Program-made: the position numbers and the translations under genes
Shown here: in pieces, positions 12,979 through 20,045 of the stretch
How positions within the stretch are numbered: the first letter of the stretch is position 1
How the letters are laid out: every line of letters begins with the position of its first letter
IMG/VR virus record: IMGVR_UViG_3300026075_000019
Location: 1-42,468 of that record
Source of the DNA: a virus
Direction: 5' to 3' (one strand)
DNA length: 42,468 nt
Notes under the pieces: model-generated
What the model saw: only the letters and a program-made list of their open reading frames with translations
What the model was told of the DNA's origin: nothing
Database searches by the model: none

Positions 12979-13404
12979 ATGAAAGCCAACCTCCTGCTGA
13001 AGACCAACATCGACGCGCTGCTCCGCGCTCGAGGTCAGACACGGAAGGATCTGGCGATGTGGTGTCGGCGCACCGAAAGCTGGATCTCGAAAGCCTTCCG
13101 CGATCCCAACCGCAGCATCCCGCTCCGCTACTTCGACCGCATCGCGGACTTCTTCGGGCTGGCGACCTATCAACTGTTCCAGCCGGGGATCACGCCCTAC
13201 ACGGAACGCCGGAGCGGGAAGGAACGGCGCAGCGGCATCGATCGGCGTCTGAGCCACATCGACCGGATCCGGTCCATGATGCGAACAGATCCCTATCGCG
13301 CCGCGGTTGAAGCCGTCAACGAAGCTGAGCGGATCGAAACCGAGCGGCGCACACGCGCACAGGATCCGAAAGAGACACGATCTCCACGACGGAAGGGCCG
13401 GTGA
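12979..13404 (+). CDS. HTH regulator with ERRSGKERRSG linker motif
   Basis: A 141-residue protein (an ATG at 12898 would add 27 residues but would run through the operator-like dyad, so 12979 is preferred). Residues 1-70 are an XRE HTH: LLKTNIDALLRARGQTRKDL, AMWCRRTESWISKAFRDPNR, then YFDRIADFFGLATYQLFQPG. Next comes the basic repeat TERRSGKERRSGIDRRLS, found after HTH domains in many phage and bacterial regulators, and a helical basic tail. It diverges from the HTH gene at 12868; together they form a switch. Confidence 0.75.
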   Translation: MKANLLLKTNIDALLRARGQTRKDLAMWCRRTESWISKAFRDPNRSIPLRYFDRIADFFGLATYQLFQPGITPYTERRSGKERRSGIDRRLSHIDRIRSMMRTDPYRAAVEAVNEAERIETERRTRAQDPKETRSPRRKGR

Positions 13405-13476
13405 TGGGACTTTCGTCTTGCGCCGTACCGGGCAACGTTGTAAAAGGGCACAGACTACTTCGTAAGGATGCTCTCT

Positions 13477-13680
13477 ATGCGGTGTCCTGTCGTGCAGTTC
13501 TCAGCAGGCAAGGCGGCGGCGATTCGGCGACCGACCCGGCCAGCGGCAGCGACCCGCGACGATCTCACCCAACTCGTCGACGGGCTGCAAGTCCTGGCGC
13601 TCACCCGACCGATCGCGCTCGTCGTCATCAAAAGACTGGTCCTCGGACTCCTGACGGATTCGTCCACTCCAGGCGCGTAA
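13477..13680 (+). CDS. Small plus-strand protein, unknown function
   Basis: A 67-residue protein. An AAGGA box 8 nt before ATG 13477 supports this start over ATG 13468. The N-terminal third is basic and Ala/Arg-rich. The remainder (DDLTQLVDGLQVLALTRPIA, LVVIKRLVLGLLT) is helical and moderately hydrophobic. It follows the plus-strand HTH regulator by 72 nt in the same direction and precedes two membrane protein genes. No family recognised. Confidence 0.5.
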   Translation: MRCPVVQFSAGKAAAIRRPTRPAAATRDDLTQLVDGLQVLALTRPIALVVIKRLVLGLLTDSSTPGA

Positions 13681-13729
13681 CCTCCGCGACGATCCGGCGG
13701 TCCAAGTGCTCACGAAAGGACGGAACCTG

Positions 13730-13945
13730 ATGATCGTCCTGTGGACAGCGGAATCGACCGCATGGTTCGTGGCGGTGGTAGCGGGCAGCGTGCTGGTAGC
13801 ACGCCGGGTGATCGTCGGTCCTCAGATCGACTGGCCGGCCCCGCGGTGGATGGTCGTCGGGCTCCTGGGGGCGGCGCTCGCGGGCTACGTATACGTCACC
13901 ATTGCGGGCTACGTCGATCAGATGGCGGATCTGCTCACGCGATGA
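13730..13945 (+). CDS. Two-span membrane protein, plus strand
   Basis: A 71-residue protein from ATG 13730, which has an upstream AAAGGA box. Two hydrophobic spans are visible: TAWFVAVVAGSVLVA near residues 8-22 and WMVVGLLGAALAGYVYVTIA near 38-57. Its TGA overlaps the next ATG (ATGA), so the two are coupled. Small size and two spans could fit a holin or a superinfection-exclusion protein. Expression from the regulator side of the switch makes an exclusion role worth considering. Confidence 0.55.
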   Translation: MIVLWTAESTAWFVAVVAGSVLVARRVIVGPQIDWPAPRWMVVGLLGAALAGYVYVTIAGYVDQMADLLTR

Positions 13946-14226
13946 TGGCGCTCCTCGTGCTCGGCGCGTTCGTGCTGATGCCCGTTCTCGCGGTCAAGGG
14001 CGTCTGGTATCGCGGCGCCTACGGGGCCGTCGCGGTGCTGTCGGTGATCCTGGCGTTCGTCGTGGCATCCCCGTGGCCGACGGGTCAGTACGCTACCGCC
14101 GAAGCGGAGATGATCGCGCAGTACATGAACCGATCGCGTGGGGACGTCGGGCTGATGTTCATCGCTTTAGCGGTGGGCGCGGTGCTCGGGGCGATGCTGT
14201 ATCGACAGCCTACGCCTCCACTCTGA
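13942..14226 (+). CDS. Three-span membrane protein, plus strand
   Basis: A 94-residue protein coupled to the previous gene (ATGA). Three spans are visible: MMALLVLGAFVLMPVLAV at 1-18, GAVAVLSVILAFVVASPW near 28-46, and VGLMFIALAVGAVLGAMLY near 69-88, separated by a short acidic helical loop (ATAEAEMIAQYMNRSRG). It overlaps by 17 nt with the 3' end of a convergent minus-strand gene. Function unknown; with its neighbour it forms a small membrane pair that is probably co-expressed with the HTH regulator. Confidence 0.55.
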   Translation: MMALLVLGAFVLMPVLAVKGVWYRGAYGAVAVLSVILAFVVASPWPTGQYATAEAEMIAQYMNRSRGDVGLMFIALAVGAVLGAMLYRQPTPPL

Positions 14227-14410
14227 TCGACGCTAAGAACCGCTTGTCGTTGTGGGTCAATTCCCACGCCGTCCGCGGTTCATCCGATACCGGCGCCATC
14301 GTGCGCCAGACGGTCGGACTGGCCTGACAGAACGGACATTGCCGCGGCACGTCGCCGGCCACCGACAAGTAGCCCGCATCGCAGCGACCACACCAGAGCG
14401 TGCGCGCCAT
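14210..14410 (-). CDS. Small zinc-ribbon protein
   Basis: A 66-residue protein with CGRC at 7-10 and CPFC at 25-28, a typical zinc ribbon of two knuckles with an 14-residue loop between. The C-terminal 35 residues include AWELTHNDKRFLASIRVEA. Such ribbons followed by a HNDKRFLxxxRI-type helix are common in phage and bacterial small proteins of unknown role. It is the last gene of the minus-strand late block before the convergent plus-strand genes. Confidence 0.6.
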   Translation of the reverse strand: MARTLWCGRCDAGYLSVAGDVPRQCPFCQASPTVWRTMAPVSDEPRTAWELTHNDKRFLASIRVEA

Positions 14411-14414
14411 CGCA

Positions 14415-14573
14415 TCAGGCGTCGAGCTTCAGCAGCTTGCGCCAGCGTTCCTGGTCGTGCTCGAACCACTCCCAGAACTTCGCCCGCTGTTCTGGGGTCT
14501 GCCCTTTGGCGAGCTCGGTGATCATTTCCGCGATGGCTTTCGTGGCGAGGAAGGCTGCGGTAATCGGGTCCAT
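14415..14573 (-). CDS. 52-residue helical protein of the lysis region, unknown function
   Basis: A small protein reading MDPITAAFLATKAIAEMITE, then LAKGQTPEQRAKFWEWFEHD, then QERWRKLLKLDA. It is entirely helical with a Trp-rich second half. Its start lies 4 nt after the stop of the upstream membrane gene, and it stops 5 nt before the next start. Small proteins with the same layout occur next to holin-like genes in phages I have seen, but no function is established to my knowledge. Confidence 0.6.
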   Translation of the reverse strand: MDPITAAFLATKAIAEMITELAKGQTPEQRAKFWEWFEHDQERWRKLLKLDA

Positions 14574-14576
14574 GCG

Positions 14577-14888
14577 TCACCCTTTGATGGTTGGGCTCGA
14601 GCCAGCCCCACCGGGCGGCGCCGACATGCGCGTCACCGCATCTCCACCCGCACGGGTAAAGCCGAACACACCAGCCGCGGACGTCGCGACAGCGATCCAG
14701 CCGGCGAAGTAGCCGAAGGCTGAGGCGCGCGTGATGTCGCCCTGCGTCCAGCCCCAAAACATGACGCCGGCCGCCGCGAGCACGAGCACGGACAATGGCC
14801 CTACTCTGTCCGGCAACCCGGCCCACTTCACCAACTGCGTGAGCGCCACCACCGCCGCCGACACCGACACGATCGCTTCGCCGTTCAT
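14577..14888 (-). CDS. Holin-like membrane protein
   Basis: A 103-residue protein with three hydrophobic stretches: AIVSVSAAVVALTQLVKWAG at the start, VGPLSVLVLAAAGVMFWGW near 29-47, and FGYFAGWIAVATSAAGVFGF near 58-77, and a Gly/Pro/Ser-rich tail. Size and topology fit a phage holin. Two more small membrane genes precede it, so the holin cannot be picked out with confidence among them. Confidence 0.6.
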   Translation of the reverse strand: MNGEAIVSVSAAVVALTQLVKWAGLPDRVGPLSVLVLAAAGVMFWGWTQGDITRASAFGYFAGWIAVATSAAGVFGFTRAGGDAVTRMSAPPGGAGSSPTIKG

Positions 14889-14897
14889 CGAGTCTCC

Positions 14898-15197
14898 TTA
14901 TCGGCCTTGATACGGCGCGTTCGGCTTGGAGCCGACGCCGCCGATCGCCGCGTGATTCGTTCTCGAAAAATAGAAACCAACAATCAGGAAGAACGCATTG
15001 ACCAGGTTCGGGCTCTCGATCGACTTCACCGAGCAGTAGATCATCGCGCCCGTCGTGCAGATCGCGATCAGTCCTTGCGTCGACTCCCAAATGAGATTGA
15101 CGCGCCGCTGCCCCGCCGTGACGAGATCCTCCTGCAGCGTCGATGTCGGGGACAGCGACCCCTTCGCCCGCAGCGGATCGGTGAGATCGTCAGCCAA
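14898..15197 (-). CDS. Two-span small membrane protein
   Basis: A 99-residue protein. The first 40 residues are hydrophilic (DDLTDPLRAKGSLSPTSTLQ). Then come GLIAICTTGAMIYCSVKS and LVNAFFLIVGFYFSRT, two likely spans, and a basic Gly-rich tail. It overlaps the upstream gene by 8 nt. With the genes on either side it forms a cluster of three small membrane proteins in the lysis region; holin, antiholin or envelope-associated virion roles are all open. Confidence 0.55.
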   Translation of the reverse strand: MADDLTDPLRAKGSLSPTSTLQEDLVTAGQRRVNLIWESTQGLIAICTTGAMIYCSVKSIESPNLVNAFFLIVGFYFSRTNHAAIGGVGSKPNAPYQGR

Positions 15198-15396
15198 GCT
15201 GCGGCACGCGCGGCCCAGCGCCCATCAGTCCGAACGCCTGGAGCACCATGAGCACAATGATCAGCACGCACACGACCCAGATGATGTTGTCGATGACACC
15301 TGGATGACCCGGCATCAGCTTCCCCATCGCCCACACGGCCAAATAGCACAGCCCCACGACGAGCACGATGTAGATGAGCAAGGTAAAGAGCGGCAT
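15190..15396 (-). CDS. Two-span membrane protein (Thivi_2564-like)
   Basis: A 68-residue protein with two spans, LLIYIVLVVGLCYLAVWAMG and IIWVVCVLIIVLMVLQAFGL, joined by a short loop with PGHPGVIDN. The arrangement resembles the small Thivi_2564-type membrane proteins found in phages and bacteria. A strong ribosome site (GGAGAG, 6 nt before ATG) precedes it, so it is probably well expressed. Holin function is possible. Confidence 0.6.
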   Translation of the reverse strand: MPLFTLLIYIVLVVGLCYLAVWAMGKLMPGHPGVIDNIIWVVCVLIIVLMVLQAFGLMGAGPRVPQLG

Positions 15397-15453
15397 CAGT
15401 TCTCTCCTTCAGGTAACGGTTGCGGTTGGAACGAGTCGATCGGGCCTTCGTGA

Positions 15454-15594
15454 CTACAGACGACACAGCCCGCCGTCTGCGTGTCGAGATACGCATGGAT
15501 GGCAGAGGCGCCCGGCCGGTTCATAACTGCGGCAGTGCGGACATACCAGCTCCGCTTCGATCGCGGCGTGCGCGTTGCTCGTGGGGTCGGTCAC
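15454..15594 (-). CDS. 46-residue zinc-knuckle protein
   Basis: A small protein from GTG 15594 (GTGA overlap with the TIM-barrel gene stop). CPHC at 18-21 and CHPC at 31-34 make a likely zinc site, with a further Cys near the end (GGLCRL). The N-terminus is Ala-rich. The start follows the overlap rule seen at most junctions in this genome. No function assigned. Confidence 0.5.
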   Translation of the reverse strand: MTDPTSNAHAAIEAELVCPHCRSYEPAGRLCHPCVSRHADGGLCRL

Positions 15595-16946
15595 GCGCGC
15601 TCCGCCACGATCAGCGCCCCGCCCTGACCGCGCAGATGCGCCATCGTCGGGTTGCCTTGATACTCGCGCGCTTCCCAGTGCGGGCCGATGAGCAAGAATT
15701 GCTTGATCGGGACTGGTGCCTTGATCGGCTCGCCCTTGCTGGTGTCCTGCCAGAGCTCGCTGCACACCGTGGCGATCCGCCCATCGGGCAGTGCCCACCA
15801 CCAGATGTTGCCACCTGGCACATGCCCACTCTCGCCGACATTGCGCGGGAGATGGTTCAGCAGCGTCGGGATCTTACTGATGCCCTCCGCTGTGAGCATG
15901 TTGCTCGGCCGCATCTCGTGATTGAACCGTGACTCTCCGCGCACGGATTCGCCGGAGAAATGGGTCACGAGTCCGCCCCACAATTTGCCGACACCATAGC
16001 AGCCGAATAGGCGCCCCGGCTTATCGCTCGGCGAGAACGCCGCCGGGCCGGGATACGACCGCGGCTCACTGAAGGCGATCGGGACGCCGTACGCCCCGAT
16101 ATGGCCCTCGTTGTATCCAAGCGAAAACGGCCGCTTAATCGTCTCGTCAACCCCTGGCGTCTCGTCGCGGGACGTATGCGTGTCGAGGTGATCGCAGAAT
16201 TGTGGCAACAGCACCGTGTGCGGATCGTCGTCGTCCGCGTTCCGTGGATTGCGAATCTCCCCGAGCGACCGCCGCACGTCCGCCGGCGCTTCGCTGAGCG
16301 CGGCGCCGCACGCGAACATGGGCCGATCAGGACCGAGCGATTTCAGGAAGTCGAACAGTTCCTTGTACTCGCGGATCTGCTCGTCGCTGTCGCGCATGTG
16401 CGCTTGCTGGACGTACTCGTTGTCGCCATCGGCCAGAAGGAAACGCTTGAGTAGACCGCGCTCCACGGCTCGCGTCCAGAACTTGATCTCCCAGGCGATC
16501 CGTTGTTTCGAGTCCTTCCACTGATGGCCGGCTGTTGACTGAACGTACAGGTCGTGACGAGCAAGCATCTCAACGAAGTCCAGCACGCGATCGATGTGCA
16601 CCGGCGAGACGCCGCGCATGCCGAAATAGCTCCCAGACGGCGGCGGCACATCCGGCCCGTTCGGATCAACCCAGTCGTAGCCGAGCACTCGGAAGTTGCG
16701 GATGATCGTCACGCCCCAGGCGCGGAGCTGCCCCGCCACGTCTTCGCTTTCGGACGGACGTTCGTGGTAATCGGTCGCACCGCAGAACCAGTGCGTCCCT
16801 GTTGGGCTGCATGGCCCGTTGTCGTCAGCGAACGAGTACGTCAGATCCTGCGTCGCTGACGACCCGTGCTTGTGCGCTCGAAGCTTGCCGTGAATGGACC
16901 CTGACGCCGCTGGCGAACCGGCGCCGGCCATGAGCAGATAGCTCAC
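15591..16946 (-). CDS. TIM-barrel glycoside-hydrolase-like protein (second of a pair)
   Basis: A 451-residue protein from GTG 16946, overlapping the upstream stop as GTGA. The N-terminus (ATDYHERPSESEDVAGQLRA, WGVTIIRNFRVLGYDW) and later segments (RVLDFVEMLARHDLYVQST; RGLLKRFLLADGDNEYVQQA; GPDRPMFACGAALSE; YGVPIAFSEPRS) look like the alternating strands and helices of a cellulase-style TIM barrel, with acidic residues at strand ends (DGDNEY, FSEP). The C-terminus (GGNIWWWALPDGRIATVCSE; IKQFLLIGPHWEAREYQ) is beta-rich. Enzyme class is inferred from fold-like pattern only. There is no signal peptide. It could be a virion depolymerase. Confidence 0.5.
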   Translation of the reverse strand: MSYLLMAGAGSPAASGSIHGKLRAHKHGSSATQDLTYSFADDNGPCSPTGTHWFCGATDYHERPSESEDVAGQLRAWGVTIIRNFRVLGYDWVDPNGPDVPPPSGSYFGMRGVSPVHIDRVLDFVEMLARHDLYVQSTAGHQWKDSKQRIAWEIKFWTRAVERGLLKRFLLADGDNEYVQQAHMRDSDEQIREYKELFDFLKSLGPDRPMFACGAALSEAPADVRRSLGEIRNPRNADDDDPHTVLLPQFCDHLDTHTSRDETPGVDETIKRPFSLGYNEGHIGAYGVPIAFSEPRSYPGPAAFSPSDKPGRLFGCYGVGKLWGGLVTHFSGESVRGESRFNHEMRPSNMLTAEGISKIPTLLNHLPRNVGESGHVPGGNIWWWALPDGRIATVCSELWQDTSKGEPIKAPVPIKQFLLIGPHWEAREYQGNPTMAHLRGQGGALIVAERA

Positions 16947-18160
16947 AGCGTGACCGGCTCCTCGCTGATCGCCGAGAACCCCGCCGACTGCGGGACAGCC
17001 GCCTGGAACCCGAACACGATCACCTCGAACCCGGTCGGGTTGTATGAGACGGTCGCGCCGTTGACCGCGCACTGCTCGTATCCGCCGTGCGAACCAGGCG
17101 GGCGCGTCTCCCATGTGTAGGGTCCGTACGCGCCACCATGCGCCCACGGCGGCGCCACGGACGGATTCAGACTCCGCACCGTGCCGTCAGGGTTCACGAG
17201 CGTGCCGTCGACGAGTCGTACCATGTTCCACTTCATGCCACCCTCCACGGGGTCAACTGGGTCAACTGGAAAAGGGACGAGGGCCGCCACCTCGCGCAGC
17301 AGCCCGGTATGGGTGAATTGCGACGACTCCGACAAGTTCTCTGGCAGGTTCTTCTTCTTCCAGCTTTCGAGAATCCAGCGGTCGGGATCGCCGCCGAGCA
17401 TCCGCCGCGCGAAGTCGAACCATTCCCAGAAGCCGAGCCGGTACGCTTGGGGGGTGTCCCCGCGCTGCCCGTTGAGGATGATCCCGAACGGAATGCGCCA
17501 CGAGCGACACGCCGCCTGGAGTTCCTTCAGGTCCGCCGCGATCTTGGCGTCCGCGTGCATCTGCTTCGCGTGCTGCTCGTCGATGTCCATGTGCAGATGG
17601 CGCGGGGACCAGCCCGCCTGTTGCAGATGCCCGAACAGACCGATGATCTGCGCCACCGCACACGTCGGGTACGCCTCGGTGATCCCACCCTGGACGCCCA
17701 GATCGCTCCCGGCTTTCGCGACGCGGAGGAGCACGGGCACCAGCGTCTCGAACGGCACGACCAGCGGGAAGTCTTTGAGCGAGGCCGCGAGGGGATCGTC
17801 CATCGAGTACGTCGAAAGGTCGCCACCCGCCGCCCGGATGCGGTCAATCGCTCGCGTGAGCGCGAAGGCCGCCTGCTTCCCGGTCGGGACGCCGTTTTCG
17901 ACGTCCCAGGCTTTCAAGCCCGGTGTTTCAATGGCAAGCCTTAAGCCCTGCGCGTGCAGCTTGGAGAAGAAGCCCGCATCGCGCAGCCGTGGGTAGTAGT
18001 TCAGCCCGATGTCGTTCAGGTTCTCGGTGTCGCTCCCGATCTGCTGCTCGAAACCTTGGAGCATGGCGCAGCGTGAACGAGCAGCGGGCCATTGATCGAG
18101 AGCATCAACCAGCGGCAGGAGATCCGCGTTGAGATCCGGGCCGAGCCAGAGTTCGGTCAT
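16943..18160 (-). CDS. TIM-barrel glycoside-hydrolase-like protein (first of a pair)
   Basis: A 405-residue protein from ATG 18160 (ATGA overlap). Barrel-like segments include LRLAIETPGLKAWD, AAGGDLSTYSMDDPLAASLK, GWSPRHLHMDIDEQHAKQMH, WRIPFGIILNGQRGDTPQAY and LGFWEWFDFARRML. The order, strand ends with Asp/Glu (SMDDP, HMDIDEQ) and length fit a glycosidase-type barrel. The last 100 residues are beta-rich with a Pro-Val-Asp repeat (PVDPVDPVEGG) and a domain that may bind carbohydrate. It is coupled to the second TIM-barrel gene by GTGA. I cannot name substrate or family; a paired exopolysaccharide-degrading system is one reading. Confidence 0.5.
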   Translation of the reverse strand: MTELWLGPDLNADLLPLVDALDQWPAARSRCAMLQGFEQQIGSDTENLNDIGLNYYPRLRDAGFFSKLHAQGLRLAIETPGLKAWDVENGVPTGKQAAFALTRAIDRIRAAGGDLSTYSMDDPLAASLKDFPLVVPFETLVPVLLRVAKAGSDLGVQGGITEAYPTCAVAQIIGLFGHLQQAGWSPRHLHMDIDEQHAKQMHADAKIAADLKELQAACRSWRIPFGIILNGQRGDTPQAYRLGFWEWFDFARRMLGGDPDRWILESWKKKNLPENLSESSQFTHTGLLREVAALVPFPVDPVDPVEGGMKWNMVRLVDGTLVNPDGTVRSLNPSVAPPWAHGGAYGPYTWETRPPGSHGGYEQCAVNGATVSYNPTGFEVIVFGFQAAVPQSAGFSAISEEPVTL

Positions 18161-18546
18161 GACCCCACCGGCTGACCGTCGGCCGTCCAAACGAATTCCG
18201 CGACTGGAAAGTGAGCGTTGCAGGCACAACAGAACGTCGCGCCGTAGAACGACGGATCGCGCGCGTACGTCTCAGAGAGCGCGCGGCCCATTGTCGTCTC
18301 CGTCCCACAACCGCCGACACGATGCTCGGCGTCCGCGACGTTGCCGTCGTTGACGATGACTTCTCTGCGCCCCATGTGGCGATACCGATCGCGGTAGGGT
18401 CGGACGAAGCCTTTCGCGCGCTCGTCTGGGCAAAGCACGATGTAGCCGTCGTGCTGGCCGGTTGGGTTGGTCTGCTTGGCGCGCACGTCTTCGACCGATT
18501 CGCCGGTCGTCGTGCACATCGCTTGGCCTTTATGGTCCGACGCCAT
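18157..18546 (-). CDS. Cys-rich phage protein of unknown function (MCTTTGESVEDVRAK type)
   Basis: A 129-residue protein. GQAMCTTTGESVEDVRAK, then GYIVLCPDERAKGFVRPYRD, RYRHMG, then VGGCGTETTMGRALSETYAR and DPSFYGATFCCACNAHFPVA, ending EFVWTADGQPVGS. The paired cysteines and His in CCACNAHFP suggest a zinc-binding site together with the CGT and LCP cysteines. I recall similar proteins in phage and prophage genomes, always unannotated. Its start follows the previous stop by no gap. Confidence 0.6.
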   Translation of the reverse strand: MASDHKGQAMCTTTGESVEDVRAKQTNPTGQHDGYIVLCPDERAKGFVRPYRDRYRHMGRREVIVNDGNVADAEHRVGGCGTETTMGRALSETYARDPSFYGATFCCACNAHFPVAEFVWTADGQPVGS

Positions 18547-18774
18547 TCAGCTCTCCTTCGGTCCGATTCGGATCAGGACCGTCTTCTTCACCGGGCCTGG
18601 ACCGCGGTCGATGATGCGAACCGGGTAGGCGCCGAGTTTGCGGATGTATCGCTCTGGCTTTCCAGGCTCGTCATCAGTCACGAGGCCGATGACTGCGCCG
18701 TTCTCCGCCGCCTCTGCGGCAATCCGAATGCGTTCGTCTTCAGGCAGATCGGCAAGATCGGCGTAGGCTTTCAC
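18547..18774 (-). CDS. 75-residue protein of unknown function
   Basis: A small protein from GTG 18774, which overlaps the upstream stop as GTGA; an upstream ATG at 18864 is in frame but would run through the neighbour. It reads as helix (LADLPEDERIRIAAEAAENG), strand (AVIGLVTDDEPGKPERYIRK), strand (PVRIIDRGPGPVKKTVLIRI). No family assigned. Confidence 0.5.
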   Translation of the reverse strand: MKAYADLADLPEDERIRIAAEAAENGAVIGLVTDDEPGKPERYIRKLGAYPVRIIDRGPGPVKKTVLIRIGPKES

Positions 18775-18941
18775 CGTCGCCCTCGTCCCGGCCGTGATCG
18801 ATACTCTGGTTCCGGCGGTGCCGATGGCTTCCCGATCTGCTTCCAGACGGCCTTCATTTCCCACTCCAGTGTCTCGACTCGCTTTTTGATCGCACGGAGA
18901 TTACGGAGCGTGGTGTCCTGTGGGTTGGGTGTCTTCGCCAT
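18771..18941 (-). CDS. 56-residue coiled-coil protein
   Basis: A small protein from ATG 18941, with AAAGGA about 9 nt upstream. Residues 12-36 form a charged helix or coiled coil (LRNLRAIKKRVETLEWEMKA) followed by a Pro/Arg-rich tail. It follows the structured intergenic element at 18971-19040 and might be the first gene of a separate transcript. Unknown function. Confidence 0.5.
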   Translation of the reverse strand: MAKTPNPQDTTLRNLRAIKKRVETLEWEMKAVWKQIGKPSAPPEPEYRSRPGRGRR

Positions 18942-18970
18942 CTGCTTACGTCCTTTCGCTCCTGGAACTC

Positions 18971-19040
18971 GGTGGATGGAGGCCCTGACGCCCTTCAACG
19001 GGGTCCATTGAAGTCCCGGCTATCAGTCCTCCATCGCACC
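18971..19040. other. Multi-stem inverted repeat in the intergenic gap (structured RNA candidate)
   Basis: Plus-strand arms pair in order: GGTG-GATGGAGG (18971-18982) with CCTCCATC-g-CACC (19028-19040), then CTGA (18985-18988) with TCAG (19023-19026), then CTTCAA (18993-18998) with TTGAAG (19008-19013), about 22 base pairs in total with small bulges and a 9-nt apical loop. It lies in the 111-nt gap between the endolysin gene and the next minus-strand gene. There is no T-run after either arm, so a classical terminator is unlikely. Confidence 0.65.
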
Positions 19041-19052
19041 GAAACAGTACGG

Positions 19053-19550
19053 TCACGCCCTCGACCCAGGCACCGGAACAATCGTCCGCGCCCACGCGGC
19101 GGCGTAGTGTTCCTGCCACGTTTCTGGCCGCGGGCGACCGGGACGCCACGCACTCACGTACACCTGCCAGCCGACATCCGGCTCAGTCATAAACGGCAGC
19201 GGACGGCTATCCGTCCACAACAAGCACCGCGCGAACGCCGCAGCCAGTACGTCGTTGTGCTCGATGGCGGCGAGCACATCAGACGACGGCATCGTTGCGT
19301 CGTAGCGCAGCGCCCGCAGGACGATCGCGATCGGAGCCGCCGTGCTCGGATGATCAAGGACGCCACGCACACCAGCCCGTTCAAACTGGAACCAGCCCCG
19401 CGCAGGCCCGCCGATCTGGCGCCGATACTCCAAACCGCTCTCCTGCATGGCAATGCTCAATAAGAGCGCCGTCGCGGCTTGACTCTCCATCGCGGGAGGC
19501 AGGAGTTGATAGGCCGCCGGGAGAATGAACCGCAGAAGGAGGTCAATCAT
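19053..19550 (-). CDS. Endolysin, lysozyme/transglycosylase-like
   Basis: A 165-residue protein with the lysozyme-like signature LLLSIAMQESGLEYRRQIGG, where Glu37 of MQESG is the likely catalytic acid, followed by PARGWFQFERAGVRGVLDHP. The later YDATMPSSDVLAAIEHNDVL, AAAFARCLLWTDSRPLPF and QVYVSAWRPGRPR agree with a family of short phage muramidases or transglycosylases. There is no signal peptide, so a holin is needed for export. It overlaps the spanin-like gene by 8 nt. Expected role: peptidoglycan breakdown at lysis. Confidence 0.75.
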   Translation of the reverse strand: MIDLLLRFILPAAYQLLPPAMESQAATALLLSIAMQESGLEYRRQIGGPARGWFQFERAGVRGVLDHPSTAAPIAIVLRALRYDATMPSSDVLAAIEHNDVLAAAFARCLLWTDSRPLPFMTEPDVGWQVYVSAWRPGRPRPETWQEHYAAAWARTIVPVPGSRA

Positions 19551-19887
19551 GGTCGTGCCGCCGATCCCCGTCCCGACGTCGATCCACGATCTCTTCCAAC
19601 CGGCGGAACTCCCGGCGCAGCTCCTCGAGGCGCGGTTCCACCACGTACTGGTGATACCGGTCGAGCGCTTCTTGCATCTCCTCCCGATACTTATCAGGTA
19701 ACGTGTTGACCGTGGACGCCAGCTCCGACATCAACTTGTTCGCGCGCTCGAAGTCGCGAAACTTCGACCCCGCGCTGAACGTCTTCATCAGGCCCCCGAC
19801 GATCAACATCCCGATAGCCAAGACGATCCCCTGAATCAACGAGATCGTCTGCAAGGCTTGGGTGTGATCCGGCTGGGGTTGCATCAT
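19543..19887 (-). CDS. Membrane-anchored coiled-coil protein, i-spanin candidate
   Basis: A 114-residue protein from ATG 19887 (ATGATG, overlapping the upstream stop). One membrane span, ISLIQGIVLAIGMLIVGGLM near 15-34, is followed by about 75 residues of charged helix (FRDFERANKLMSELASTVNT, LEELRREFRRLEEIVD) and a basic His/Asp/Arg tail. An N-terminal anchor with a long periplasmic coiled coil matches an inner-membrane spanin, and it is next to the endolysin. No lipobox o-spanin was seen nearby. A holin or a tail-associated membrane protein is an alternative. Confidence 0.5.
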   Translation of the reverse strand: MMQPQPDHTQALQTISLIQGIVLAIGMLIVGGLMKTFSAGSKFRDFERANKLMSELASTVNTLPDKYREEMQEALDRYHQYVVEPRLEELRREFRRLEEIVDRRRDGDRRHDHD

Positions 19888-20045
19888 CGGAGGACCAGTT
19901 TCAGGACTTCCAACCCGGCGCCGATGATGTACGTCGCGAGCACCCAGCGCAGGAGGGTGTAGACCGAAATCTCGTCCCACCAGGCCCACAGGCGATCCGT
20001 GAGCCGATCTGAGTGTTGCTGCGCGATCGCGACAAACATCTCCAT
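19884..20045 (-). CDS. 53-residue single-span membrane protein
   Basis: MEMFVAIAQQHSDRLTDRLW, then AWWDEISVYTLLRWVLATYI, then IGAGLEVLKLVLR: an amphipathic N-terminus and one span around 27-48. It is joined to the upstream 28-residue gene by TAATG and to the downstream gene by ATGATG overlap. Size, span and place in the lysis cluster fit a small holin, pinholin or holin partner. No direct evidence beyond this. Confidence 0.55.
   Translation of the reverse strand: MEMFVAIAQQHSDRLTDRLWAWWDEISVYTLLRWVLATYIIGAGLEVLKLVLR

Noticed and set aside
18971-19040. A rho-independent terminator after the endolysin gene
   Set aside because: The stems are strong, but no T-run follows on either strand and the arms are too long and interrupted for a typical terminator.
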